Source: Streptomyces iranensis (lineage in GTDB: Bacteria; Actinomycetota; Actinomycetes; Streptomycetales; Streptomycetaceae). From it: 64,000 nt of DNA. The stretch is taken from contig NZ_JAGGLR010000028.1 in NCBI RefSeq assembly GCF_017874715.1, forward strand, positions 62,001-126,000. The letters run 5' to 3'. The notes below the pieces were generated by a model. It had not been told where the DNA came from. It did not search any database and saw nothing but the letters and a program-made list of their open reading frames with translations. Below are positions 34,110 to 43,244 of the stretch, piece after piece. The stretch's first letter is position 1; each line of letters begins with the position of its first letter. Both the position numbers and the translations under genes were made by a program.

Positions 34110-35117
34110 TCAGGGGATCTCGATCCCCGCCTCGGCCGAGAGCCGGTCGATCTCGGCCAGCTCGGCGTCGCTGAAGTCGGGCGAGTCCAGCACCGCGACA
34201 TTCTGCTCCAGCTGGGCGACGCTGCTCGCGCCGATCAGCACCGAGACCACCCGGGGGTCCCGCAGCACCCATGCGAGCGCCAGCTGGGCGAGGGTCTGGC
34301 CGCGCCCCTCCGCGAGCTTGTTGAGGGCGTGCAGCAGGGCCAGCCGCTCCTCGGTGAGCGTCTCGCGCTTGAGGAAGTGGCCGAGCGCCATGCGCGAATC
34401 GGCGGGCACTCCGTGCAGATAGCGGTCGGTGAGCTGCCCCTGCGCCAGCGGCGAGAAGGCGATGACCCCGGCGCCCGCCTCGGCCGACGCCTGGAGCACC
34501 CCGCCCTCGACCCCGCGCTGGAGGATCGAGTACGGGTACTGGTTGATCAGGTACGGGGTGCGCAGCTCCTTCAGGATCGCGGCGGCCTCCGCGATCGCCT
34601 CCGGCGGGTAGTTGGACACGCCCGCGTACAGCGCCTTGCCCTGGCGCACCGCGCTGTCGAGGGCGACCATCGTCTCCTCGATCGGGGTGTCCGGGTCGAA
34701 GCGGTGGGAGTAGAAGACATCGACGTAGTCCAGCCCCATCCGGGACAGCGACTGGTCGAGGCTGGCGAGGACGTACTTGCGCGAACCCCACTCGCCGTAC
34801 GGCCCCGGCCACATGAGGTGCCCCGCCTTGGTGGCGATGAAGAGCTCATCGCGGTAGGGGCGGAAGTCCTGGGCGAAGACCGAGCCGAAGTTGCTCTCGG
34901 CGCTGCCGGGCGGCGGACCGTAGTTGTTGGCCAGATCGATATGGGTGACGCCCAGGTCGAAGGCGCGGCGCAGCACCGCGCGCTGGGTCTCCAGGGGGTG
35001 GGTGTCGCCGAAGTTGTGCCACAGGCCGAGCGAGACCTTCGGAAGCAGCACACCGCTGCGGCCGCAGCGCTGGTACTGCATGGAGTCGTAGCGGTTCTCG
35101 GCGGCGAGGTGGACCAT
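34110..35117 (-). CDS. Aldo/keto reductase, YghZ (glyceraldehyde-3-phosphate reductase)-like
   Basis: 335 residues. Tetrad residues lie in THIDLANNYGPPPG, FIATKAGHLMWPGPYGEWGSRK and VFYSHRFD. The insert GHLMWPGPYGEWGSRKY after the catalytic Lys is characteristic of the YghZ/AKR14 subgroup. That group reduces L-glyceraldehyde 3-phosphate and methylglyoxal; the actual substrate is not known here. Start ATG 35117; a longer frame runs antisense to the neighbouring gene. It lies 73 bp downstream of the DUF1680 gene in the same direction. Confidence 0.86.
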   Translation of the reverse strand: MVHLAAENRYDSMQYQRCGRSGVLLPKVSLGLWHNFGDTHPLETQRAVLRRAFDLGVTHIDLANNYGPPPGSAESNFGSVFAQDFRPYRDELFIATKAGHLMWPGPYGEWGSRKYVLASLDQSLSRMGLDYVDVFYSHRFDPDTPIEETMVALDSAVRQGKALYAGVSNYPPEAIAEAAAILKELRTPYLINQYPYSILQRGVEGGVLQASAEAGAGVIAFSPLAQGQLTDRYLHGVPADSRMALGHFLKRETLTEERLALLHALNKLAEGRGQTLAQLALAWVLRDPRVVSVLIGASSVAQLEQNVAVLDSPDFSDAELAEIDRLSAEAGIEIP

Positions 35118-35190
35118 GCGCGTCGTCCTTGTCCGTACGGTGCGGTTGGGAGCGGACGGGCCGTGGTGACGGCCCGCCCGCCTGAGCTTG

Positions 35191-37740
35191 TCAGCTTTGG
35201 GCCAAAGTGGCGACCTCATTAGCGCTGAGTGTCCTGCCGTACACACGGACGTCGTCGAACGCGGCCTTGAGGTACGGGTCCGGGTACTGCGACTTGCCGA
35301 GATAGCCGGCGCGGATGTGGTTGCCGAAGTGGACCGGCTCGACGGTGATGGCGGTGTTGCGCCCCACCTCGCGCCCGCCGGTGTAGAGGATCGCGGTGCC
35401 GCTGCCGTAGGCGACGGCCACATGGACCCACTGGCCGGTGGGCAGCGGGGCGGCCTCGATGCGCTGCTCGGCTCCGCCGCCGCCCGCGGTGATGGCGAAG
35501 CGCAGCTTTCCGGAGTCGGCCACGGGGGTGAGGAACATATTGGCGGTGACACCGGTGCCGATGTCGAAGATCCGGGTCCAGGTGGCGGGGGTGCCGTCCA
35601 GCCGGACCCAGGTGGCCAGGGTGTACGCACGGGCCCCGGCCAGGAGGTCGTCGGCGAGGACGACATGGCCATCCGTGCCGTTCAGGGCGACCGCGCCCCC
35701 GGTCCTGCCCGCCGTCCAGGAGGCGCCGCCGACGAGCCGGGCGGTCTTCTCCCGGCCGGTGGCGTCGGCCGCGGTGGTGCCGGAGGTCTCGTCGAAGCGG
35801 TGCCAGGCGGCGAAGGCGGGCGGCGGGGTGGGCGGCTGCCCGGTCAGCCAGTACACGTTGTAGTGCTGGTGGTGGACGCGGGCGACCGGCAGCAGGGTCA
35901 CGCTCTCCGCACTGGCCGTGGCGCTGAACCGCAGGGGGCTGGTGGCCGTCTGGGACACGGATCCGGTGTCCAGGCGCGGCATGGTCATTCCGGTGCGGCC
36001 GCCGTACGCCCCGGCGAGCACCACCGGCCCGTAGAGCACGGCCCGGATGTCGGGGTCGTCGGGGGCGGGGTCGAACGTCAGCTTCATCGGCAGTGTCACC
36101 TCGACCCGGTCGCCGGTCTTCCACTGGCGGTCGATGATCAGCCGGCTGCCGGGGGCCGGCCGGTCGGCGAGGGGGGTGCCGTTGAGCGTGGCGCGGGCCC
36201 CGGCCGCCCAGGAGGGGATGCGCACGCGCAGTTCGAGGGAGGCCGCGCCGGAGGTGACGGTGAGGGTGGTGTTCTGCTGGTCGGGGAAGCCGGTGGTCTG
36301 GCGCCAGGTGATGCCCTTGTCCTGCCAGCGCAGCTCGGAGGGGATGAAGAGGTTCACCAGCAGACTGCGGTCGGCGTGGGTGTAGATGGTGTCCGCGAAC
36401 TTGGCCTGGGTCTCCATGCCGCTGCCGTGGTCGCAGGAGAAGTTGTCGTAGTCGGTGGAGTACTGGTTGGGGTCGGTGCCCATGAAGGACGGCTGCTGTT
36501 TGAAGGAGCCGGGGGCGAGGCCCGTGTAGTAGATGTTGAAGCCATGGGCCGAGTCCGGGTCCTGCTCCCCGAGCATCTGGTTGAGCAGGGTGCGCTCGTA
36601 GTAGTCGAGCAGGTCCACGCGCTCCGGTGCGTGGAAGTGGATCAGCCGGGTGAGCTTGAGCATGTTGTACGAGTTGCAGTTCTCGCAGCAGTTGTCGGAG
36701 AGCTGGGCGGCGATGGCGTCGGGCTCGTGGAACGCCTCCCCGTTGCTGTTCCCGCCGATGACGTAGGTGTGGTGATCGGTGACGATCTTCCAGAAGTTCT
36801 CGCCGATGGTGCGGTAGCGGCTGTCGAGCCCCTCCTCCCACAGCCGCATGGCGCCGACCATCTTGGGGATCTGGGTGTTGGCGTGCAGCCCGGCGAGCCG
36901 GTCCTCATTGCGGGCCAGCGGGTCGAAGACGCGGGCGTGGGTGAAGCGCTCGGCCACCTTCAGCCAGCGGCTGTCGACGGTGATGGCGTGCAGATCGGCG
37001 AGGACGTCGTTCATTCCGCCGAACTCGGTCTGCAGCACCCGCTGCATCTGGTCGTAGCCGAGTTTGCCGGTGCGGGTGTCGACCCAGGCGGCTTGGCGCA
37101 ACACGGTTTCCAGGGCCTCGGCGTTGCCCGCGAGCCGGTACTGGTCGACGAGCCCGGCCATGATCTTGTGGATGGTGTAGTACGGCGCCCACACCCCGGT
37201 ACCGGCCTCCAGCCGGTCGAAGAAGCTCTCGGGGAACGCCGAGAGATAGCCCTGACCGTAGCCCGCGGCCGGGGACTTGGCCTGGCAGGCGGCGAGCGCC
37301 GAGACCAGCTTGCGGCCCTTGTCGAGCAGTGCGGTGTCGCCGGTGCCCGCGTAGCCGAGGGCCAGCCCGGACAGAAGGTGGCCGGTGCTGTGGCCGCGCA
37401 GTTCCGTGCTGGGGCTCTCCCAGCCGCCGCAGGGCTGGGCGCTGCTGGGGAGCCCGACGTTGCGGCGGAAGGTGTGCAGCAGCCGGTCGATGTCGACGAA
37501 GCGCAGATAGGCGGTGTTACGGGACTGGTTGTCCTTGAAGGCGCCGGGGAGCAGGGACACGGCGGTGAGCGGAAAGGGCTGAGCACTGGTCAGCGCCTTG
37601 GGCCCGCGGTGGGTCGCGGCCGGGGTGGCGCCGGGGGCCGCCGCCTCGGCGGTGGATCCGGCGGCGACGGTGAGCGCCACGGCCGCGGCCCCGGAGGCCG
37701 TGGTGGCGATGAAGTGCCGTCTGTCGACTGGTTCGCTCAT
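35191..37740 (-). CDS. Tat-exported DUF1680 (GH127-like) protein with C-terminal LamG domain
   Basis: 849 residues. DRRHFIATTASG starts a twin-arginine signal. The (alpha/alpha)6 domain spans about 50-480 and two beta domains follow. A concanavalin-like LamG module (about 645-845) begins AAWHRFDETSGTTAADATG. The active-site region differs from classical GH127: GEAFHEP keeps the acid/base Glu, but the Cys ligands appear as CCENC and FSCDHGSG instead of ETC and CCPPN. A beta-L-arabinofuranosidase or related activity on plant arabinans is likely. ATG 37740. A TTCG/CGAA inverted repeat lies just upstream. Confidence 0.83.
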   Translation of the reverse strand: MSEPVDRRHFIATTASGAAAVALTVAAGSTAEAAAPGATPAATHRGPKALTSAQPFPLTAVSLLPGAFKDNQSRNTAYLRFVDIDRLLHTFRRNVGLPSSAQPCGGWESPSTELRGHSTGHLLSGLALGYAGTGDTALLDKGRKLVSALAACQAKSPAAGYGQGYLSAFPESFFDRLEAGTGVWAPYYTIHKIMAGLVDQYRLAGNAEALETVLRQAAWVDTRTGKLGYDQMQRVLQTEFGGMNDVLADLHAITVDSRWLKVAERFTHARVFDPLARNEDRLAGLHANTQIPKMVGAMRLWEEGLDSRYRTIGENFWKIVTDHHTYVIGGNSNGEAFHEPDAIAAQLSDNCCENCNSYNMLKLTRLIHFHAPERVDLLDYYERTLLNQMLGEQDPDSAHGFNIYYTGLAPGSFKQQPSFMGTDPNQYSTDYDNFSCDHGSGMETQAKFADTIYTHADRSLLVNLFIPSELRWQDKGITWRQTTGFPDQQNTTLTVTSGAASLELRVRIPSWAAGARATLNGTPLADRPAPGSRLIIDRQWKTGDRVEVTLPMKLTFDPAPDDPDIRAVLYGPVVLAGAYGGRTGMTMPRLDTGSVSQTATSPLRFSATASAESVTLLPVARVHHQHYNVYWLTGQPPTPPPAFAAWHRFDETSGTTAADATGREKTARLVGGASWTAGRTGGAVALNGTDGHVVLADDLLAGARAYTLATWVRLDGTPATWTRIFDIGTGVTANMFLTPVADSGKLRFAITAGGGGAEQRIEAAPLPTGQWVHVAVAYGSGTAILYTGGREVGRNTAITVEPVHFGNHIRAGYLGKSQYPDPYLKAAFDDVRVYGRTLSANEVATLAQS

Positions 37741-37756
37741 GACTTCCCTCGCTGAG

Positions 37757-37772
37757 GTTCGAAATTACGAAC
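37757..37772. promoter_or_regulatory. Inverted repeat upstream of the DUF1680-LamG gene
   Basis: GTTCG-AAATTA-CGAAC, perfect 5-bp arms, starting 17 bp upstream of the start codon. It resembles the TTCG/CGAA elements before the GH5 and GH43 genes. Confidence 0.45.
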
Positions 37773-37864
37773 AATGTCCGACATCGTGTGCACCGTGAAG
37801 GTACCGGCCCTCCCGGGGACGTCAACAGCCCCCAATCAGGCGGGTACCGGCGGTGCGGGGTCGG

Positions 37865-39307
37865 TCAGCCGCGCCGCCACTGCTGGTTGGCGCCGCCGGT
37901 GCAGCTCCACTGGAGGAGCGCGGCCTTGTCCGCCGTGGACTCGTCCGCGACATCCAGGCACTTGCCGCTGGAGCGGGCGGTGAACCGGACGTAGCCGTCA
38001 CCGGTGTCGGTGGCCCGCCACTGCTGGTTCGTCCCCGTGCCACAGGCCGACTGGACCACGGCGGCGCCGTCGGCGGTGGAGCCGCCGGCCACCGTCAGAC
38101 ACTGGGAGCTGTGCCGGGCGATCAGCTGGATCTGGCCACCGCCCACGTCCTTGGACCAGAACAGCTGATTGCCACCGCCGTTGCAGGTGTACTGGACGGC
38201 CGCGGTGCCATCGGTCTGCGAGCCGGAGACGATGTCGGCGCACTTGCCGCTGTGCCGCGCCATGAGCGTGGTGTACGGACCGCCGGAGCCGGTCACCGTG
38301 CCCGCCGCCGTGTCGATGGTGAGTTGCGGATACCAGTCCATGGTCAGGGTGGTGGCGGTGGGGAAGGCCAGCGGCAGCCAGACATAGCGCGAGTCGTTGA
38401 CGGTGCCGCCGAAGGAGTTCCCCCAGCGGTCGCCCAGATAGAGGTACGAGGTGGTGCCGCTGCCCTGCACCGGCAGGACGTACGCGGTCTGCGAGCCGTA
38501 GGCGGTGGCGTCGCCCACGTCGCGCATGGCGCTCCAGGGGCCCGCAGGGCTGGTGGCGGTGGCGTACTGCTGCTGGTTGGGGTTCCAGCCGGTGGCGCCG
38601 GAGGTCAGCATGAAGTACACGTTTCCGCGCTTGAAGAGCGCCGGTGCCTCGCGGTGGCCGCCGGGCCAGGGGTTGGCCACCAGGCTCGCCACCCCGGTGT
38701 AGTCGTCGGTCAGCCGGTAGATGTGCAGGTCGTAGTTGTCCCGGGCGGCCGAGACCATGTATCCGGTGCCGTCGCCGTCCTGGAAGAGGGTGATGTCCCG
38801 GGACATGTGCCGGCCCAGCGGGCGGAAGCTGCCCCGCCAGGTGTAGTCGCCGTCGATGGTGGCGGAGGTGGCGACGGCCGCGCGCGCCTCGCTGTAGTCG
38901 CCGCCGTTCTCCTTGTGCATCCACATCACGTACTGCCCGGTCCGCTCGTTGTAGAGCACCTTGGGCCGCTCGATGTTGGCGGAGGCCAGCTCGGGGTCGG
39001 TGGCCTGGGTGAGGACATGGCGGCGGAACTCCCAGGTCTTCAGATCGGTGGAGCGATAGGCGGAGACATAGCGGAAGGTGTTGTCGGCGTTGCGGTTCTC
39101 ACCGAACCAGTAGTAGTAGCCGCCGGACTTGATGACTCCCCCGCCGTGGGCGTGCACCGCCTCGCCCGATGTGGTGGTGAACTGTGTGCCGTTGGCGACG
39201 GTGACGGGAGCGGCCTGCGCCGCCCCGGCTCCCGCCAGCGGGGCGAGCAGCCCGAGGACGGCGGCCACGACGAGGGTCCACAGACGTGCTTGGGGACGTC
39301 CGCGCAT
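37865..39307 (-). CDS. Secreted GH43-like protein with ricin-B (CBM13) domain
   Basis: 480 residues. Sec signal to about residue 33 (AAQAAPV). The five-bladed propeller spans about 35-340, with HGGGVIKSGGYYYWFGEN, NIERPKVLYNERTGQYVMWMH, DITLFQDGDGTGYM and HREAPALFKRGNVYFMLTSG, where GH43 enzymes carry their acidic residues. The C-terminal beta-trefoil has three QxW-type repeats ending NQLFWS, NQQWRA and NQQWRRG, likely binding galactose, xylose or arabinose polymers. ATG overlaps the stop of the upstream GH43 gene by one base (TGATG). ATG 39307 is preceded by GGAG. Confidence 0.85.
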   Translation of the reverse strand: MRGRPQARLWTLVVAAVLGLLAPLAGAGAAQAAPVTVANGTQFTTTSGEAVHAHGGGVIKSGGYYYWFGENRNADNTFRYVSAYRSTDLKTWEFRRHVLTQATDPELASANIERPKVLYNERTGQYVMWMHKENGGDYSEARAAVATSATIDGDYTWRGSFRPLGRHMSRDITLFQDGDGTGYMVSAARDNYDLHIYRLTDDYTGVASLVANPWPGGHREAPALFKRGNVYFMLTSGATGWNPNQQQYATATSPAGPWSAMRDVGDATAYGSQTAYVLPVQGSGTTSYLYLGDRWGNSFGGTVNDSRYVWLPLAFPTATTLTMDWYPQLTIDTAAGTVTGSGGPYTTLMARHSGKCADIVSGSQTDGTAAVQYTCNGGGNQLFWSKDVGGGQIQLIARHSSQCLTVAGGSTADGAAVVQSACGTGTNQQWRATDTGDGYVRFTARSSGKCLDVADESTADKAALLQWSCTGGANQQWRRG

Positions 39308-41190
39308 CACACGGTCTCCTTCAGGACGGTGAAGTGGCGGGCGAATCCGGTGAGTCCGGGCAGTTCCCGGATCGGGGTCCAGGTCCGGAAGCCGTCGAGG
39401 CTGTCGCTGTAGTAGTACTTCTGCTCGGTGTAGCCGTCGAAGTAGATCCGCCAGCCGCCGTTGTCCAGGCGCACCAGCGCGGGACCCTCGCGCCAACTGC
39501 CCCAGCCCGCCCAGTCGCCGGTGCCGCGGAAGGTGTACGGCCCGCCGAGGCTGTCGGCCGTGGCGTGCTCGATGTACTTGGTCGTCTCCTGCTTGGTGAA
39601 GGCGTGGTACTGCCCGGCGTGGCGGACCACGAAGGTGTCGATGTAGTTGGCGGCGTCCAGGCCCTTCAGCGGTGTGGGCGTGGTCCAGGACGACAGCGCG
39701 GCGTTGGTGGCGGTGAGCAGATGCGGCCGGAAGATGTAGTCGGGTGTGGAGGTGGTGTCCAGCGAGACGACGATGTGGACGCCGCCGCCGTCCACGAAGA
39801 ACTCGGGCGCCCAGGTGCGCTCGAGCCCGACCACCGGGAGGGTGTGATTACGGACGAAGGTCCAGTTGACGCGGTCGCGGCTGCGCGCGAAGCCGATGGT
39901 GTCACCGGTCCAGTTGGTCGTGTGGACGATGTAGTAGTAGCCGTCGGTGTGCTTGATGACGCTGGGGTCGCGGATCAGCCCGGACGGCGGAGTGTAGGCG
40001 GGTCCCTTCAGCAGTGTGTACGTGGTCGCGTCGGACGACTGGTAGACGTACATGTTCGACTCGCTGCTGTTGGTGAACGCCGTCATGGTGAAGCGGGTGG
40101 CGGCCGTGGTGTCCCGCGCGGGCGCGTCGGCCACGGGCACACCGAAGTCCGGGGTGCCATCGGCCCTCCAGCCGAGCGCCTGGACGCGGGTGTGCCGGTT
40201 GGGGTCGTTCAGCGGGTCGCCGGTGATGTCCTTGTACTGGCGGGCGTGGTAGACGAGGAGATCGGTGCGGCCGTCCTCGGCGACGGTGAAGGAGTTGTGG
40301 CCGGGCCCGTACTGCTTGGTGGTGTCATCGCTGGTGAAGACCGGCTGCGGGCTCTTCCTCCAGGACGAGGCGGCGAGCAGGTCGCTGTCGGCGGAGGCGG
40401 TCAGCAGCCCCATGCAGTAGTTGGCGTCGGTGGCGCTGGCGGAGTAGGTGAGGAAGACCCGGCCGTTCCGCTGGAGGACCGAGGGGCCCTCGTTGACCTT
40501 GAAGCCACGGGTCTCCCAGTCGTACGTCGGCCGGGAGATCTCCACCTGGGGCCCGGTGACGGTCCACGGATTGGCCATCCGGGCGAGGTAGATGCTCGAG
40601 TTGTTGCCGACGTCCGGGTTGCTCTGGGCCCAGACGAGATAGCGGGTGCCCCGGTGGGTGAAGGTGGAGGCGTCGAGGGAGAAGGAGTCGACGGGCGTGA
40701 CGATGCGGCCCTTCTCGGTCCAGGTCCCGGCGAAGGGGTTGGCGCTCGCGTTCTCCAGCACCCACATCCGGATCTTCCAGACGTCGTTGGCGGGCGCCGA
40801 GGCGAAGTAGACGTACCATCTGCCGTCGATGAAGTGGATCTCCGGGGCCCATATATGGGCGCCCATGTCGCCGCTGGTGTGCTTCTTCCAGATCACCGAC
40901 TCGGCGGCGGTGGCCAGCCCGCCGATGGTCCTGGAGCGCCGCAGGACGATGCGGTCGTACTCGGGGACGGTGGCCGTGAAGTAGTAGTAGCCGTCCGTGT
41001 GCTTGAGGATGTGCGGATCGGCGCGCCGGCGCACCAGCGGATTGGCGTACGCGGGGGCCTTGGCGGGCGCTTGCGGCGCCGCGGGGGTGGCGGCCGACGC
41101 GATGCCGGGTGTTCCGGCGGCCGCCCCCAGGACGAGGGCGCCCATCACCACGCGTCTGCGGCTGGGCTGGTGTTCTTCGCTGCGGCTCAT
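39307..41190 (-). CDS. Tat-exported two-module GH43 protein (catalytic module first)
   Basis: 627 residues. PSRRRVVMGALVLG is a twin-arginine signal. Module 1 (about 45-330) is a GH43 propeller: RRADPHILKHTDGYYYFTAT with the general base Asp, HIWAPEIHFIDGRWYVYF, and FKVNEGPSVLQRNGRVFLTYS with the acid Glu. Module 2 (about 350-627) begins FTMTAFTNSSESNMYVYQS and contains a second five-bladed fold (SGLIRDPSVIKHTDGYYYIV). An arabinofuranosidase or arabinanase activity is likely. Start ATG 41190 after AGGAGAG. It shares module 2 with the next gene upstream, where the order is reversed. Confidence 0.87.
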   Translation of the reverse strand: MSRSEEHQPSRRRVVMGALVLGAAAGTPGIASAATPAAPQAPAKAPAYANPLVRRRADPHILKHTDGYYYFTATVPEYDRIVLRRSRTIGGLATAAESVIWKKHTSGDMGAHIWAPEIHFIDGRWYVYFASAPANDVWKIRMWVLENASANPFAGTWTEKGRIVTPVDSFSLDASTFTHRGTRYLVWAQSNPDVGNNSSIYLARMANPWTVTGPQVEISRPTYDWETRGFKVNEGPSVLQRNGRVFLTYSASATDANYCMGLLTASADSDLLAASSWRKSPQPVFTSDDTTKQYGPGHNSFTVAEDGRTDLLVYHARQYKDITGDPLNDPNRHTRVQALGWRADGTPDFGVPVADAPARDTTAATRFTMTAFTNSSESNMYVYQSSDATTYTLLKGPAYTPPSGLIRDPSVIKHTDGYYYIVHTTNWTGDTIGFARSRDRVNWTFVRNHTLPVVGLERTWAPEFFVDGGGVHIVVSLDTTSTPDYIFRPHLLTATNAALSSWTTPTPLKGLDAANYIDTFVVRHAGQYHAFTKQETTKYIEHATADSLGGPYTFRGTGDWAGWGSWREGPALVRLDNGGWRIYFDGYTEQKYYYSDSLDGFRTWTPIRELPGLTGFARHFTVLKETV

Positions 41191-41249
41191 ACGGTTCTCT
41201 CCTGCTCTGGCGGATGATGCGCCTGACATCGGACGGGCTTGGCGCCGGT

Positions 41250-43094
41250 CTATGGGACGGGCTCGATACCGGCCTGCGTCGGGCGGATCTTCTGGATGGT
41301 GCCGTCGGGGTCGAACCGCATCCGGTCGATGGCGACTTCGCGATGGGTGCCGTCGCCGCCGGGGCGGGCGAAGCGGTGGTAGACGACGTACCACTCGTCG
41401 CGGCCCGGGACCTGGATGACGGAGTTGTGCCCGGTGCCGAGGATCTGATCGCCGGGGTCCTTGGCCAGGACCGGGTTGCCCGCCGCCTTGGTGAAGGGGC
41501 CGAGCGGTGAGTCGGAGACTCCGTAGGCCACGCGGTAGTCCGGGCTGCGGGTGTCGTCCTCCGACCACATCGCGTAGTAGCGGCCCGCGCGCTTGAAGAC
41601 GGTCGGGGCCTCGTTGTAGCCGGGCGGGGTGATCTTCACCGGCTGGGTGGCGAAGGAGACCATGTCGTCGTTGAGCCGGGCCGCCTCCAAGGCGCCCTGC
41701 CCGAAGTAGAGGTACGGGGTGCCGTCGTCGTCGACGAAGGCGTCCGGGTCGATCGACTGGTGGCCGAACTGCCCCTTGGCGACCAGCGGTTTGCCGAGGG
41801 CGTCGGTGAACGGCCCCTGGGGGCTGGAGGACTTGGCGACGCCGATGGACTGGCAGGCGCTGAAGTACATCCAGTAGGTGTCGCCCTTCCTGACCACCGA
41901 GGGGGCCCAGGCGTTCTGGTGGCACCAGGAGACATCGGCGAGGTCGAGGGCGGGGCCGCGGTCGGTCCAGTGGACGAGGTCGGGCGAGGAGAAGCCGTTG
42001 AAGCGGGTGCCGCTCCAGCCGGGGTGGCCGTCCTCGGTGGGGTAGATCCAGTACCGGCCCTCGGCGTACATCACATCGGGGTCGGCGTGGTAGCCGGGCA
42101 GGGCGGGGTTGGCATCGCCGGGCCGCACGGTGGCGGTCTCCCGGATCACGGTGCCGTGGCGTACCACCCCCGACAGACCGGGCAGTTCCCGTTTGGGCGT
42201 CCAGTCTTCCAGGTCGGGGCTGTCGCTGTAGTAGTACTTCTTGACGGTGTAGCCGTCCATGAACATGCGATAGCCGCCGTCGGGGAGCGCGACGACGGTC
42301 TGGCCCTCCAGCAGGCCGCCCCATCCCGCCCAGTCACCCTTGCCGGTGAAGCGGTACGGGCCGGTGACGCGGTCGGCGACGGCGTGCTCGATGAGTTCGC
42401 CCGTGGCGTTCTTGGTGAACGCGTGATAGGTGGCGCCCTTACGGACCACGAAGGTGTCGATATAGCCGTTGTAGTCGCTCTCGCTCGGCGAGATGCCCTC
42501 GAGCGGCTGGGGCTCGCTCCACTTGGTGAGGGTGTCGTCGAGGGCGGTGAGGACGTACGGCTGGAAGTGCCGGTAGGCGGTGGGCCCGGTGGACAGCGAG
42601 ACGACGATGCGGACCTTCCCGTCGGGCGCGTCGGTGAAGAACTCCGGTGCCCAGGTGTTGTTGGCGGCCACGCCGTGGTCGATGTCGGCGAGATGGGTCC
42701 AGGTGCGGCGGTCGTCGCTCACGGCGAGGCCGAAGGTGGTACCGGTCCATCCGGTGGTGTACGCGACGTAGTAGCGGCCGCCGCGGTGGATGACGCTGGG
42801 GTCGCGGACGAGACCGGAGGGCGGGGTGTACGCCTTGTCCTGGATCGACCAGAAGTTCTGCGCGTCGTCGGACCCGTAGACATACATATTGCTCTCGCCG
42901 CTGTTCGTGAAGGCGGTGAACAGATAGCGGGAGACCGTGGTGGACCGCTCCACGGCGCGTCCGCTCCCGTCGCTCCGGTGGTGCTCCGCGGCGTGCACTC
43001 GGTTCGCGGTGAGGGGGACCACGAGGGCGAGGGCGGCCAGCAGCGCGAGCAGCACTGCCGGCGCTCTCCAGGGTCGGGTGGCATGCGGGGGCAT
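41250..43094 (-). CDS. Secreted two-module GH43 protein (catalytic module last)
   Basis: 614 residues with a Sec signal (about 1-36). The N-terminal module (about 55-315) begins YLFTAFTNSGESNMYVYGS and matches module 2 of the downstream gene. The C-terminal module (about 325-614) is a GH43 arabinofuranosidase-type propeller: GYHADPDVMYAEGRYWIYPTE with the base Asp, SWCHQNAWAPSVVRKGDTYWMYF, and GYNEAPTVFKRAGRYYAMWSE with the acid Glu. ATG 43094 with AGGAG. It is first in an operon of three GH43-type genes. CGAAAGTTTCG and a TCCGAA/TTCGGA repeat lie upstream. Confidence 0.88.
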   Translation of the reverse strand: MPPHATRPWRAPAVLLALLAALALVVPLTANRVHAAEHHRSDGSGRAVERSTTVSRYLFTAFTNSGESNMYVYGSDDAQNFWSIQDKAYTPPSGLVRDPSVIHRGGRYYVAYTTGWTGTTFGLAVSDDRRTWTHLADIDHGVAANNTWAPEFFTDAPDGKVRIVVSLSTGPTAYRHFQPYVLTALDDTLTKWSEPQPLEGISPSESDYNGYIDTFVVRKGATYHAFTKNATGELIEHAVADRVTGPYRFTGKGDWAGWGGLLEGQTVVALPDGGYRMFMDGYTVKKYYYSDSPDLEDWTPKRELPGLSGVVRHGTVIRETATVRPGDANPALPGYHADPDVMYAEGRYWIYPTEDGHPGWSGTRFNGFSSPDLVHWTDRGPALDLADVSWCHQNAWAPSVVRKGDTYWMYFSACQSIGVAKSSSPQGPFTDALGKPLVAKGQFGHQSIDPDAFVDDDGTPYLYFGQGALEAARLNDDMVSFATQPVKITPPGYNEAPTVFKRAGRYYAMWSEDDTRSPDYRVAYGVSDSPLGPFTKAAGNPVLAKDPGDQILGTGHNSVIQVPGRDEWYVVYHRFARPGGDGTHREVAIDRMRFDPDGTIQKIRPTQAGIEPVP

Positions 43095-43110
43095 CAGAGG
43101 GCTCCTGCGA

Positions 43111-43189
43111 TCCGAAGTGATCGAATTTGTTCGGAGATTAAGGGTTCTGATGACTTCCGACAGCCCCTGGAGAGGGTGCGAAAGTTTCG
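43111..43189. promoter_or_regulatory. Operator-like repeats upstream of the GH43 operon
   Basis: Two symmetric elements. TCCGAA (43111-43116) and TTCGGA (43130-43135) are 13 bp apart, and CGAAA-G-TTTCG lies at 43179-43189. They are 17 to 95 bp upstream of the start codon. GAAA-type repeats have been reported in streptomycete hemicellulase promoters (from memory). Confidence 0.45.
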
Positions 43190-43244
43190 AAAACCCTGGA
43201 GCCCTGGAGGACGCGCGATGAAGCGGTGGAGGGGAGGGGGCGGG

